DNA from: Corticium candelabrum
Lineage: Eukaryota; Porifera; Homoscleromorpha; Homosclerophorida; Plakinidae
Direction of reading: 5' to 3'
DNA length: 64,000 bases
Assembly (NCBI RefSeq): GCF_963422355.1
Contig: NC_085092.1
Coordinates: forward strand, 43,501-107,500
Shown: positions 33,208-45,279 of the stretch, in pieces
How positions within the stretch are numbered: position 1 is the stretch's first letter
Layout of the letters: every line of letters begins with the position of its first letter
Made by a program: the position numbers and the translations under genes
The notes under the pieces: generated by a model
Databases searched by the model: none
What the model was told of the DNA's origin: nothing
Seen by the model: only the letters and a program-made list of their open reading frames with translations

Positions 33208-33468
33208 CAGGGGCGTACGCAGAGGGGGTTCGAGGGGGTTCGGACGAACCCCCTCTAGGCGGTAGGTAATGGCGGAATTCGAATTAGGCAATGCCGCATG
33301 AGCGCAACTACACAGCACCATTACATATGGGGACAGCAGAAGACACAACGAGACTCCCGATTTTGGATACATTGAAATTATCTGTAAAAAATAATATAAA
33401 TCTATAAAGTAGTACAGCACTTAACTTAGTTACGAACCCCCTCTAGAGAAATTCTGCGTACGCCCCTG
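33208..33468. mobile_element. MITE with 16-bp TIRs
   Basis: 261 bp. TIR CAGGGGCGTACGCAGA at the left and its exact complement at the right. Flanked by the duplicated AGGAC (33203-33207 and 33469-33473). Duplication copy B reads GGTAGGACATTG without interruption (about 61885), an exact empty site. A GGGGGTTCG-rich inverted segment sits inside the left end. No coding capacity. Confidence 0.92.
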
Positions 33469-33530
33469 AGGACATTGTTGATATTCAAGTTTGAACAATC
33501 GCTTGTTGTAATTTCAAGATATAAATACAA

Positions 33531-33692
<162 letters not shown>

Positions 33693-33900
33693 GCTATAAA
33701 CAATGCATTAAATTAAGTCTTCAAGTCTTTCGTATGCAGATTTATAAGCTGCTGTAGTGGCAAATTTTAGAATCACACGTAAAGTACTAAACTACACTGT
33801 CACAGTCTAACAACGTCGCGTTATTACAAATACATTAACTGTGCAATATGGCACCACACGTCTCGTCGTTTCCAATAGCTAGGGTGCTGTCCGTGATACC

Positions 33901-34416
33901 TTAAGTTTCATGCTGCATGTAGCAAAGTTGCTCCACACTACTGACTGTCCTAAGTTGACGATTTGCCATTGCCTCCTCTCGAACATTTCGACCTCTCCAA
34001 TTCTTTATAGTGATATCAGCCCCTGACTTGACCAACAGTTTCACTACGGGAGTGAATCCACATTTAGCAGCGAGATGACATGGGGTATCTCCTCTGTTAT
34101 TTTGCGCGTTAATTTGACGCATAGCTCCTTTGATCAAAAGAAAGGCAACAATGTCTCTGCTGCCTTTAGCACTTGCAGCATGAAGCAAAGTCCAACAACA
34201 GTTGGACTCGACATCGGTCACTTGCGCACCTCGTTTTACCAAAGATTTGCACAAATCTAGACGCCCACACCTGATGGCCAGTCGCAGTGCCACCTCTCCA
34301 TACGCATCAGGTCTGTTCAGTTCTTTGTCTGGTGTGTTTTCTAATGCTGTAAACTTTCCATTCCCAAGAAGAGACAGCTCAAGAGAATTAAGGATCTCTT
34401 CCTGAACAACAGACAT
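33901..34416 (-). CDS. Ankyrin-repeat protein, copy A (171 aa)
   Basis: Starts at the ATG at 34416 (MSVVQEEILNSLELS). It has three ankyrin repeats: GEVALRLAIRCGRLDLCKSL, then WTLLHAASAKGSRDIVAFLL, then GDTPCHLAAKCGFTPVVKLL, the last followed by GADITIKN. Ankyrin repeats are protein-binding scaffolds, so no specific partner can be named. It is nearly identical to 62207-62782, but five extra bases near 33912 shift the frame and end the protein after MQHET, 20 residues short of copy B. No splice signals were needed. It could be a single-exon gene or the first exon of a longer one. Confidence 0.75.
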   Translation of the reverse strand: MSVVQEEILNSLELSLLGNGKFTALENTPDKELNRPDAYGEVALRLAIRCGRLDLCKSLVKRGAQVTDVESNCCWTLLHAASAKGSRDIVAFLLIKGAMRQINAQNNRGDTPCHLAAKCGFTPVVKLLVKSGADITIKNWRGRNVREEAMANRQLRTVSSVEQLCYMQHET

Positions 34417-35160
34417 AGCTTATACCAAAATAATAAACAAGCAAGCCCATACAAAAATATTTCTGTACCCTCTGTGACGTCACAGACTCACTGACACTGC
34501 GAGATACAGTTCTGAAAATCTGTAATAGGAACAAAAACTAGAGGTTTCACAGTGAAATGGTGCAAAAAAGTGTGATCAAATTCAAAGAAGTGTAATACTG
34601 AGTGATTTTCGGGGCGGGGCTAATCAGATTCAATTATGTTGAAAAGACACTTTTCATAGAACTCAACAATTAATCGAGCTGCTACATCAATTAATTTTGT
34701 ACATAGCGATAAGACTTGACTTAAGAGTTGTAACTTTAGTATTTCTAAGTAAATCAACTATAGTAAGCCACGTGTCAAAACAATGCGGTGTAGCTCGATC
34801 CCTTGTCTAGCAAGACGAACGCACAAAATTGCTCAGGTAGCTCTTCATCTGATTTTTCTATTTATCACCAAGCACAGTCGACGCAGAGAACAGAGATGTG
34901 TACGCAAGAGGATATGGTTAATGCTGCATGTATAGCTAGTCCTGACAGTACTTTGTCAACATTGTAATTTGGAAGCTGTATTACGCAATAAGTAAACTTT
35001 TTAATATTAATACAATAACATATTTCACGCATTACAAAACATTAGGTAATGTTGGGTTGGCTGATGGCTTAATTTGGCACCAACTACAAAACAAAAATCC
35101 CTGTCCAAGTGCCTCTGTCACGAGCTCCAGGTTATGACGTGTATTCCATGAATGTGTGCA
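34417..35160. other. Non-coding DNA within duplication copy A
   Basis: Presumed upstream region of the ankyrin gene plus AT-rich sequence. No recognised element or protein-like frame. Confidence 0.5.
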
Positions 35161-35336
<176 letters not shown>

Positions 35337-36440
35337 AGAACAAGAAGACCTTGAGGTTCGAATCTCTGGTGACTGATCTGGAGTATGCCGCCAATATGGC
35401 TCTTCTCTCTGACAATTGGTTTGACCTCACCACAATGCTGGATTCCCTGTCAAACTGCTGTAAGAAACTGGGTCTCGCATTTAGCTGCAAAAAAATACGA
35501 AAACCTTAGCCGTTTTACCATCTGAGTGCTCACACATTCAAACTCCTGTACCAATCCACCTTGTGCCAGGAGATGACCCTATTGAATTAAGTGGTCTCTC
35601 ATCAATTTCCAGTACTCGGGCAGCATTGTTCAAAATAATTGTGGATTGGCTACAGATATTAATTCCAGAATCTGTAAAGCCGCACATGCCTTCCAGTCAC
35701 TCTCTCGGATCTTGTGGTATCAAAGTAAGATCAAGAGCACCAAGCTTTGTCTTTTGAACACTGATCCTTCCAACCTTGCTGTATGGTCCCAAGTACATTG
35801 TCCTCCTTGAGCCTCATGTTCGTCGTCTTGAGACAATTTGAGTCCTTTTGATTCATTGCCTTCGAATTATATAGGAAATCGGTCAGGAAGCAGGAGCGTC
35901 ACACTATGATACGCAAGGTGACCAAACAGCAAAGGATCTCATCGATTCTTCTACAAAGTCGCCTTCGTTTTCTTGGACATCTCTCAAGGATGTCCAGTGA
36001 TCGCGCACTCAAGCAGATTCTTGTGTCTGCTCCTGTTGGTTGCAAGCGCAATGATGGTGGACAGAAGCGTCATTGCAATGAATATGATTGGTGACCTCAA
36101 GTATAGTGTGGCTTGTTAGAATCCTGGAGGGAGAAAGCTGAAGAGCGCAACTGTGGGCGTTCCATCATCAAACGTAGCGGAGAGCATTTCAACAAGGAAG
36201 CAGAAGACAAAGAGAAATTAGAGACTCAGAGATGACAGAAAACAACGGCGAAAACGACTTGTAAAAACCGTGAGTCTTCTGCACTGTACACCCACCCTGG
36301 CTGCTCATTTCAGGCATTTAACAAGGAGGTTTGATTAGTCACCAACGTTGTCATTCTACCGCCTCAAGGATTCCATGTCAGTTTTGTCATCACACTTTCA
36401 AAAACAAGGTCTTCATAATCACCAGCGTTTTGTCAAGACA
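35337..36440 (+). pseudogene. LINE fragment: RT thumb and C-terminal zinc fingers
   Basis: Plus-strand readings give LEYAANMALLSDNW, a damaged YADD catalytic box in which both Asp residues are lost. KKLGLAFSCKK follows, and after shifts LQSRLRFLGHLSRMSSDRA. At 36320-36420 Cys/His pairs (CQFCHHTF and HQRCHS) resemble the C2H2 fingers at the end of some LINE polyproteins. Many stops and shifts are present. The first 380 bp are shared with 63616-64000 in duplication copy B, so the insertion predates the duplication. Confidence 0.75.
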
Positions 36441-36540
36441 GACCTTGAGCAGTGTAGACTTGATGTTTTCTATGGCCTACATCTCCTGTAGGGTCATGGT
36501 AATCATGGAGCACAAGCAGCAATTGGATGGAAATAGATGG

Positions 36541-36735
<195 letters not shown>

Positions 36736-37830
36736 GCTAGCTGCAATAACTGCATGGGGTTGTTACAAACGTTCGCTGTGGTATACAGTATTACTTATAG
36801 CTTACACGCGTCATAAAATGTTACCATGCACGTAGTGGACAGTGCCGTCAATTTTTAGTTGCAAAAGTGAGAAAATTACTATCTAAATCTAGGGACATGA
36901 ATAGCTAGAGCGACAGCTAGAAAGTCTTACCTCTAGAGCCGTCCATCTGCCTGTACGGCCGACACGACCTCTATTCATTCTGCCGATCGAGCTAGTTCAT
37001 CTACAAACGCTGGTTTGTTGCCGAATGTTACCATGCAGTCAGTCTACCACTGAAGATAGATAAAAAGCAAGACCTACGTAAAACGGTAATCACATCAGTG
37101 CAAACATCAAGACAGTTCCTAATCAACTTCAGGAGAAGCGCCCCATCGAAACTCTTTTATGCAGACTACACCTAACGACGGTCTGGATTTACGGTTGTCA
37201 CGTGATTAATAACCCGTATTATCGAAGCATGTGGCATGAATTTAGCAAAGGTGAGTGTTCGTACAGCATCTAACATGTACGAGTACACGGTAGTGTGTAA
37301 ATAAAGTGATGACTGCATTTCCGTTCTCCTGAGGTATTCTTGGATGAATTTTACAAAATCTGATTTCGAGGCTATGCCTACACTCTAATTTCTCAGCTGC
37401 AATTTTTGTGTGACTAGTAGTTCTGTATTTTCGGTCTGTAGGTATGAAGTTGCGGATCTCCGAAGCTGCAAAAAGCATCAGTAAAAGCAACCATTTGGTA
37501 AGCATGAACACTGCATCTATGTAGCTAGGTATTATAATTAACTTTTTATATAGCTATAGGCTTAACTTATAAATTAATTACCTGGAATAGTACTTAGAAA
37601 CGAAAAACAGCAATGAACCAGTCTTTGAGTGAATTAATATTAGTGACTGTGAGATGATGCTGGGGGAGCAGAGGAGATTAGGGATCTTGTTGTATGTTTC
37701 ACACTCATTTCATGACGTTGCTGCCAACATACTGATCAGCAAAGGCAATATCTACATGTCACCTTTGTCGACATGGCAGTCAGGGTTCTGGCAGATTTTT
37801 GCTGTAATTAATGTATTTTGTATTAAATTT
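36736..37830. other. Intergenic DNA, nothing recognised
   Basis: AT-rich, with short open frames on both strands and no motif I can name. Confidence 0.5.
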
Positions 37831-38030
37831 TGTGGTGTATTGTGTGTACTAATTAGTTAGAGGCGGAGTTACGATGACATGTATAAGATAGCCGTAGGGC
37901 AATTGCATTGTTAGAGTCTGTGTTCAGCGTTCAGCGATAGTTCTGTTTGTCTATAGCAATAGATCGTCAGTCTTCCATGGTGTAGAATCATTGTGTGCGT
38001 ATAAGTACAGATACAGCACAATTGGCGATG

Positions 38031-38800
38031 AGGATGGCCACAGGAAGACATGGTAAGCTGGGAGAATTTAACGCAGGAATTGGTATCGTAAAGATTACAA
38101 AGAATGTTTCTCCTGTACTGCGCTGCGAATGGGTTGGAGGACGGAGACAAGCAGATAGCAGTCTTCTTGACTTGCGTCGGCACTGTGACATACACTCTCT
38201 TGAAGAATCTGGTGAGACCAGAGAAGCCACAAGACAAGTCACTGGATGAGTTGTTTATGCTGTTGAAGAGCCATTTTGAGCCACGCATTGTTGTGATCGC
38301 AGAGAGGTTCTGTTTTTATCAACTTTTTTTAGAGAGACGGTGAGACTATTGCGAATTATATGGCTGAACGACGCAGGCTATCGAAGCACTGCGATTTTGG
38401 AGACTACCTGGATACAGCGCTCGGGCATCAACTGGTGTGTGGATTATATCACGAGGCTGTGCAGAGAAAGATCCTGAGCTGACTTTGACGAAGGCAGTCC
38501 ACATTACACAAGCCGCCAAAACTGCGAGAGACGAAACATAGACGAAACATATACTGTACGTGGAAGTACCACAAGGTGACCACCTGCAAAGCAAGTCGAG
38601 ATGGCGTTTAGCGTATAACGTGACACAACAGGTGGCACTTACAAAGCAAGGCAATTAGGCAGCTGAGAATGCTATAGATGTGGTGGGCGTGGACATCACC
38701 CCAGTACATGCAAATTCAAGTCTCAGAAGTGTTATTTCTGCATGGGACAATGGCACATCAGTAGAGTATGCCGCAAATGATCTCAACAAGATGAGCTCAA
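38031..38800 (+). pseudogene. G2 Gag with two zinc knuckles (broken)
   Basis: Starts near the ATG at 38030-38035 and shifts frame within the first 80 bases. The block at 38104-38343 (QIAVFLTCVGTVTYTLLKNL) is the helical capsid-like part. At about 38675-38775 two CCHC knuckles are visible (CYRCGGRGHHPSTC and CYFCMGQWHISRVC), with all eight zinc ligands kept. Confidence 0.75.
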
Positions 38801-38849
38801 GAAGGCACCACAGCGAAAGGCAAGCCACAACCCCCTCATCAAATTGATG

Positions 38850-39180
38850 AAGATACGGTCAGTGCGGTGTTTGCTCAATCTGGAAAGAGCAGAGTCAAGA
38901 TCACACTGGAAGCAGCTGGCAGTCAGATACCAATGGAGGTGGACAAAGAAGCCACAGTGACGGTAATACCCGTCAGTGTATATGAGCAGTATCTGTCCCA
39001 TGTCCAGCTACATGCAAGTACGGCGACATTGAAGATGTACAGCAGTGGAAGCCTCAAGGTGAAGGAGAGGCAATAGTATCAGTGAGATACGGTGAGCATC
39101 ATGCTACTGCTTACATTATAGTAGTAAATGTACATGGTAAACCAGCCATTCTGGAGAGGAACTGGTTAACTAAGATCCAG
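38850..39180 (+). pseudogene. G2 protease region
   Basis: A VKITLEAAGSQIPMEVD stretch aligns with the retropepsin strand preceding the active site, but the expected DTG reads DKE, so the catalytic triad is lost. The LERNWLTKIQLNW motif typical of the protease-RT junction follows at about 39145-39190. Confidence 0.65.
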
Positions 39181-39185
39181 CTCAA

Positions 39186-40680
39186 TTGGGATCTCTGTTT
39201 AATGTCGAGGCACGCCAAAGGTTTGACACCAAGGAGAATTTTCCAAGGTTATTTGGTTCAGGTGTTGGTACTGTACAAGGGCATGAGACAAGAATTGCAC
39301 TGACAGCGGAGGCTAGACCAAGATTCCACAGTCCTCGACCAATGTCGTATGCTTTGCAAGAAAAGGTCAATCAGGAACTAGATCGCATGCAACTCAAGGG
39401 AGTGATACGACCAGTAGGGAAGAGTGACTAGGCAACTCCAGTAGTTGTAATTCGAAAGGGGGACAGTACAGTGAGACTGTGTGGTGACTACAAAGTCACG
39501 ATAAACCTCTATCTAGATATGAGAGGTTATCCAATGCCAAACCCCTAGGATCTGTTGGCAACCTTGGCTGGAGGAAGATGATTCTCACGCATGGATCTGA
39601 AACAGGCATACCAGCAGATGTGTGCTGCCCCTGATAGCCAACATTATTTGATGATTAATACCAACAAGGGTTTATTCACGTTTAATCGGATGCCTTTTGG
39701 AATATGTTCAGCACCTGGAATTTGGCAGCAAACCATGGACAACCTCTTGTCAGGAATTCCTGGTGTCATCTGCTATTTGGACGACATATTAGTAGTAGGT
39801 GAAAATGAAGAACAACATGAGCAGAGGTTGCTAACAGTGCTGAGACAATTGGATGAGGCTGGTATGAGACTGAAACAGAAAAAATGCAAATTCAATCAGC
39901 CTCAAGTGAAATACTTGGGTCATATTATCAGTGAGCAAGGCATCTCGCCCTCGGAGACTAAGGTCCAGGCGATCAGAGATGCGCCAGAACCGACAAACGT
40001 GACAGAACTTAAGGCTTTCCTGGGCTTACTCAATTACTACGGGCGGTTTTTGGCAAATTTTTAGCGACCTTGCATCTCTTGTATGTGTTATTAGGCAAGA
40101 ATCGAACGTGGAAGTGTGGATCTAAGGAAAGAGAAGCATTCCAAAAGGGAAACGGAAGCTTCTGGAATCAGAATTCCTTACAAATTTATGACCTGCAAAG
40201 GCCAGTGAGTCTGAGTTGTGACGCATCACCTTATGTGATAGGTACCTGTCTGACACACATAATGCCAGATGGCAAGGAGAGACCGATAACCTTTGCATCC
40301 AGAACACTATCGACAGCAGAGAAGAAGTACGCCCAACTAGGAAAAGTGGCATTAGCATTAGTATACGGAGTGAAGCAGTTTCACAAGTACCTAGTGGGAA
40401 GAGAATTTACATTGATTACAGACCATCGACCCCTTCTGAAGATCTTGGGACCATATGAAGGTGTCCCAACTTTGGCAGCAGCCCGATTACAACAATGAGC
40501 ACTGCTTCTCAGTGCATACAACTACAAGCTGTAGTTCAAGTCAGGAGTAGACAACAAGGAAGCAGATTTGTTGTCTAGATTGCCAATACCTATGCAAGTG
40601 ATTGAGGAGATTTACCACGTGGACTACTGCTATCAGGTGCCAGTGATGGCAACCGAAATAGCCAGAGAAACCCAGAGAGA
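39186..40680 (+). pseudogene. G2 reverse transcriptase and RNase H (broken)
   Basis: RT motifs are MDLKQAYQQM, FNRMPFGICSAPGIWQQ and the catalytic CYLDDILVVG (about 39770). The tether and RNase H (40150-40498) show LSCDASPYVIGTCLTH, LALVYGVKQFHKYL and ITDHRPLLKIL. Stops occur where Trp is expected (39429 TAG, about 39581 TGA, about 40495 TGA) and one extra T near 40062 shifts the frame. Confidence 0.85.
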
Positions 40681-40843
40681 GATCTGATACTGAGAAAGGC
40701 CTATGAATATACCAGAAGTGGATAGAGAACTTCAAGGAATCCATGTTTAGAGCCTTACTCCAGACGATCCACAGAGTTGTCAATCGATAATGGATGCCTA
40801 CTCTGGGGCAGTAGAGTAATTATACCAAAGGCATTAATGTAGG

Positions 40844-41906
40844 GTGGTGGCAGAAGAGATTCATGATGAACATCTTGGAGTAGTCAGGATGAAGGCTTTA
40901 GCGAGGAGCTTCATCTGGTGGCCCAATGTTGACGGAGATTTGGAAGACTTGGCTAGGAGATGTGAGAGATGTCATAGTCAAAAAGGAAGACCGGCACAAG
41001 TCTTACCATCTTACCCATGGATCTTCCCAGCGATGCCTTGGGAGAGTGCATGCTGACTTTGCGGAACTATCCGGAAGACAGTACTTGCTGATGATTGACA
41101 CTTTCTCAAAGTGGCCAGAAGTACACGAGTTGGGCACTCATGCCACCACAGAGCAGACCATGAATGCGATGAGACGGACCTTCAGTTATCACCGCTTACC
41201 CAGGAGGTTGGTGAGGGATAACGGGCCCCAATTTAGGTCACATGAATTTCAGATGTTCATGAAGGCCAATGGAATTCGACATCAGTTTACACCTCCATAG
41301 CATCCATCATCCAATGGACGGGCTGAAAGACTGGTCCAAGAACTCAAGAAATGTTTGAAGAGTTGGCCAACCGGGAGATCCATCAGTCATCAGGTATCAT
41401 CATTCTTACTGAGGTATCGAACGACACCAAACACGACAACAGGGAAGGCCCCAGCGGAGCTGATGTTGAAGCAAGAATTGAGGACTAGACTAACTCTTTT
41501 ACGACCTGAAACAGGGAACAACATCCGAGATCTGCGGACTGATCAATATGAAGATGCTGCCTTTCGAGCAAGAGACCTCGAACCAGAATCAACTGTAAGT
41601 GTCTGGAACTCGAGACAAGACAGTAGAGGGAAGTGGTTAGGTGGTACCATAGTTCAGAAACTGGGTCCCGCTGACTACTTGGTCAATGTTGGAGGAAGTA
41701 ATAGATATGTACATGTGGACCAACTAAGACCCAGAGATGAGAGGAGTATGCCACAAGTGGCAGAGACAGAAGAAACACCAATTTCAGTGGCCCTGGATCA
41801 AAATACACAGCGAGATAAAGCAGCAGTTGAAGAGAACACAACAGCTGAACCAGGTGAATCAAGCCAGGAGATACCAACGACAGCAACAGCACAGTTATCA
41901 CCCTGA
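40844..41906 (+). pseudogene. G2 integrase (one stop, one frame change)
   Basis: The zinc domain EIHDEHLG...CERCHSQK is in the block at 40844-41056. The core at 40926-41300 has HADFAELSG, IDTFSKWPEV and RDNGPQF, with both Asp residues present. A TAG at 41298-41300 replaces an aromatic codon before HPSSNGRAERLVQEL, which carries the catalytic Glu, and the frame then runs to 41906 through the C-terminal domain (GTIVQKLGPADYLVNVG). It is the best preserved domain of G2. Confidence 0.85.
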
Positions 41907-42179
41907 GCAGAAAGAAGATATGCGGCGAGATCCAACAGGAGACCTCCTGCTAGATACCGACAAGACTAAGGAGGGAGGACTGTGGTGTATTGTGTGTACT
42001 AATTAGTTAGAGGCAGAGTTACGATGACATGTATAAGATAGCTGTAGGGCAATTGCATTATTAGAGTCTGTGTTTCACGTTCAACAATAGTTCTGTGTGT
42101 CTATAGCAATAGATCGTCAGTCTTCTGTGTTGTAGAATCAGTGTGTGCGTATAAGTACAAATACAGCGCAGTATTCCAA

Positions 42180-43690
42180 CATAATTGCTATTTTAGACAT
42201 GTCATCTCTTTACCCTGTGTTGTAGTGTTGTGCGTGCGTACCTCCTAGATGGCCATTATAATAGATTGTACTGTTGTTTCTCTTATAATCACTTTCCATG
42301 TTACCACATCTGGCAAGGAGGATGCATGGTACGTACATTGGCAGATTGCTGCATTCGACTACATGTTCGAAGATTGGTCGACCTTTGTTGAACAGGCAGA
42401 GCAGTTCATGAAAGCCAGCAAAGTGGATAATGATCACCGTGTTGCGACTCTGCTATCTTTGATGGGCAGTGCTACATGCAGCTTATTTCGAAATCTGGTC
42501 GCCCCAAAGAAGCCGTCTGAATTACCTTGCAATGACATCGTTTTCAACTCTCTAGACGTTTGGTGCCAAAAGCACTAGTGATAGTGGAACGTTTTCGTTT
42601 TTACAAGCGTAATCAAGCTGCGAGTAAGTCCATCACATCATATGTTGCCAAGCCAAGGAAATTGTCTATAGACTGCAACTTTGGGGAACAACTGGATGAC
42701 GCTATCAGAAACCAATTAGTTTGCAGTTAGGCTCCTCGGCCATTCAGAAGCGATTCCTGTCGGAGGCGACGCTCGATTACAAGAAAGCTGTTGCTATTAC
42801 AGCAGCCGTGGAAGCTGCAGCAAAGGATTCACGTGAGATGATGAGTCAGCAACCCAATTCACTGGTAAGTGTCGAAGACAATGTTCACCGACTGAAACTA
42901 GATTAACACCTCGGCTGCGCAAAGACAGAGCCATCATTTGGCACCCGCTTGTTGGCATAAGGAAACTGTGTGTTCTGCATGCAGAAAGAAAGGCCACATC
43001 TCATCAGTGTGTCGCTCAAGCCGTCAACGGTCACAACCAGCAGCAGTTACAGGAGAAACCAAGTATGCCAGTGAGTAGTCAGATACAGGCAAAGAGCAGC
43101 AAAAGTGGAGTGTACTTACCCTAAATCACCAGACCACTCCGCCCATTCAAGGAATCCAGTGACTATGGAAGTTGATACATGGGCCATCAGTATCTCTGAT
43201 GCTCATACGACAGTGGAGCAACCTTGGAGTTCTGGCTACATTAGAGCCCTGCCCATTGCACACTGCATACATACACAGGGGGAAACGGTGGCTGTGCTTG
43301 GGTGTGTGCGGGTAAAAGTACAGTATCAACAGCAAAGAAAGTTGCTACCCTTGTTGATAGTGGAGGGATCAGGGTCGACATTGCTTGGGCACAACTGGCT
43401 AGGACAGATCAAATTAGACTGGCATAATATCAACTATGTTCAGAGTACTTCCATGGATAAAACCTAGAAAGCATTTTTGATAAACGCTCAGCTGTTTTGC
43501 TCCAGGGTTGGGGACCATGCATATTCCTGTCTCAATCAACATAAAACCAGGGACAGTCCCAAAGTTTTTCAAGCATAAACCTGTGCCGTATACTTTACAT
43601 GAGGCAGTGAATGAGGAATTGAATCGACTAATTGACTACAACGTGAAGGAGACATTGAGAAGGTGGATGTGAGTGATTGGGGAACTTTCC

Positions 43691-43770
<80 letters not shown>

Positions 43771-44956
43771 GGAAGAAGAATGGGTCCATTTGGTTATGCA
43801 GCAATTACAAGGTTACTTTGAACCAAAGCATGCAGGTAGACCAGTACTCATTGCTACGACCAGACAATCTTTTTCACCAATTGTCAGGCGGCAAGGAGTT
43901 TTCAATACTGAACTTATCGCACACATATCAACAAATGCCTTTCACTGAGGACTCAAAACATTACACAACAATCAACACTCACAAAGGGCTCTACCGATAC
44001 CTCTGCATGCCATGTGGCGTAGCATTTGCCAGCAAAGTTTCAAAAGTCAATTGACCAAATCGTACAAGGACTACCAGGAGTTGGAGCGTATATGGATGAT
44101 CTCATAGTCACTGGTCCAACCAAAACCAAGAGGCAGTGCTGAAATGTTTAGAAAAACATGGTGTACGTCTACGTGAGGACAAATGTCAGTTTCTCAAATC
44201 ATCGGTGGACTTTCTGGGACACCAGATTGATAAGAATGGTGCCCATGTTTCCAAGGCCAAAGTGTCAGGCATCTGGCAGTGTCCTAGTCCTGAAAACACA
44301 ACACAGCTACAATTATTCCTAGGAATGGTGAACTATCACAATCGTTAATTCCAAAGTTGTCGTATCTTCTGCAGCTACTCACAGTTTATTGCGAAAAGGT
44401 CAAAAATGGAATTGAACAAAGTTATGTGAACAAGAATTTCAATTAGTCAAGGACAAACTCACCAGTTCCCCTGTCTTGTCTTATTATGTCCCAAGTCTAC
44501 CATTGCATGTGGCAGTGGCTGCTTCTTCTTATGGTGTTGGAGCTGCTTTGACACATATCATGTCAAATGGACATGAACGGCTAGTTGCATTTGTCTCTCG
44601 CACTGTGACATCAACCAAACGGAGTTATTGCCAATTAGAATGGGAAGCATTGGCAATAACATTTGCTGTAAAAAATTTATAAGTACATCTATGGCAGGCA
44701 ATTTATCCTGGTCACAGACCGGAAGCCGTTGATGACCATACTCAGTCCCAAGAAGGGCATACCTACCATGGCAGTGGCACGGCTTCAACGTTGGGCAATA
44801 ACCTTGGCCTCTTAGTCATATACCATGGAATTTAAATACTCTCAAGAGAACGGTTTTGCCAATGCCTTATCCAGACTTGCCCAACGACTGAAGAGGAGGA
44901 AGCTGAGCTAGCTTTCCACCTTGATGAGGTACATGACTTGCCAGTCACGGCCAAAC
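42180..44956 (+). mobile_element. Ty3/gypsy element GX, 5' part (Gag to RNase H)
   Basis: Begins just after G2. Gag reads WSTFVEQAEQFMKASKVDND (42370-42450), followed by a Cys-rich region (about 42950-43015, CSACRKKGHISSVC). RT (43550-44340) holds DYKVTL-like, LSHTYQQMPF and VDFLGHQIDKNG blocks. RNase H (44476-44690) reads VAVAASSYGVGAALTH. A (GT)n run sits inside RT. The element is cut at 44956 by insertion of G3 and resumes at 49412. No LTRs were recognised. It is heavily frameshifted. Confidence 0.8.
43689..43768. repeat. (GT)n expansion inside the GX reverse transcriptase
   Basis: About 80 bp of GT between codons for SDWGTFL and RKKNGS. In related elements this position encodes a few Val residues before the RKKNG motif, so the tract probably expanded from short GTT/GTG codons. 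Confidence 0.85.
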
Positions 44957-45279
44957 TGTAAGGTAGTGGATTAGACGGGGTATTACGATTATGCACGATA
45001 TTATGATTATGCGCATGCGTATTGTTGTGTTCTAGTGTTGAGCGGGATCTACTAGAAATACAGTTGTTTGGTATTTCATGAGTCTCCAAATGCGATTGCC
45101 TTGCAATGCAACTCTGGCGACGAGGAGTTCATGATCTACGGAGGTCCAACAGAGACAAGACAGCTAGAGTCGACTCAGAGGTGAGATGCTGAATTTTTTG
45201 ACAGACAGACTTATAACCGGAGATCAGCCCTCTTTACCACTAGCAGTAGTACACATCAGTGATACCGAAGTCAGTACAA

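Larger units (their letters stand above)
37831..42170 (+). mobile_element. Ty3/gypsy retrotransposon G2 with 190-bp LTRs
   Basis: 4,340 bp. The LTRs are 37831-38020 and 41981-42170, both starting TGTGGTGTATTG and ending in CA, with only scattered differences. A primer-binding-type TGGCGATGAGGA lies at 38023-38034 and a purine tract AAGGAGGGAGGA just before 41980. Gag, protease, RT, RNase H and integrase are in order on the plus strand. No matching target duplication could be identified (left flank AATTT, right flank GTATT), which may reflect mutation or inter-element recombination. Several stops and shifts make it inactive. Confidence 0.9.

Noticed and set aside
37826-42175. Target-site duplication for gypsy G2
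   Set aside because: The flanks AATTT and GTATT do not match. A GTATT occurs nearby on the left, but not adjacent to the LTR.
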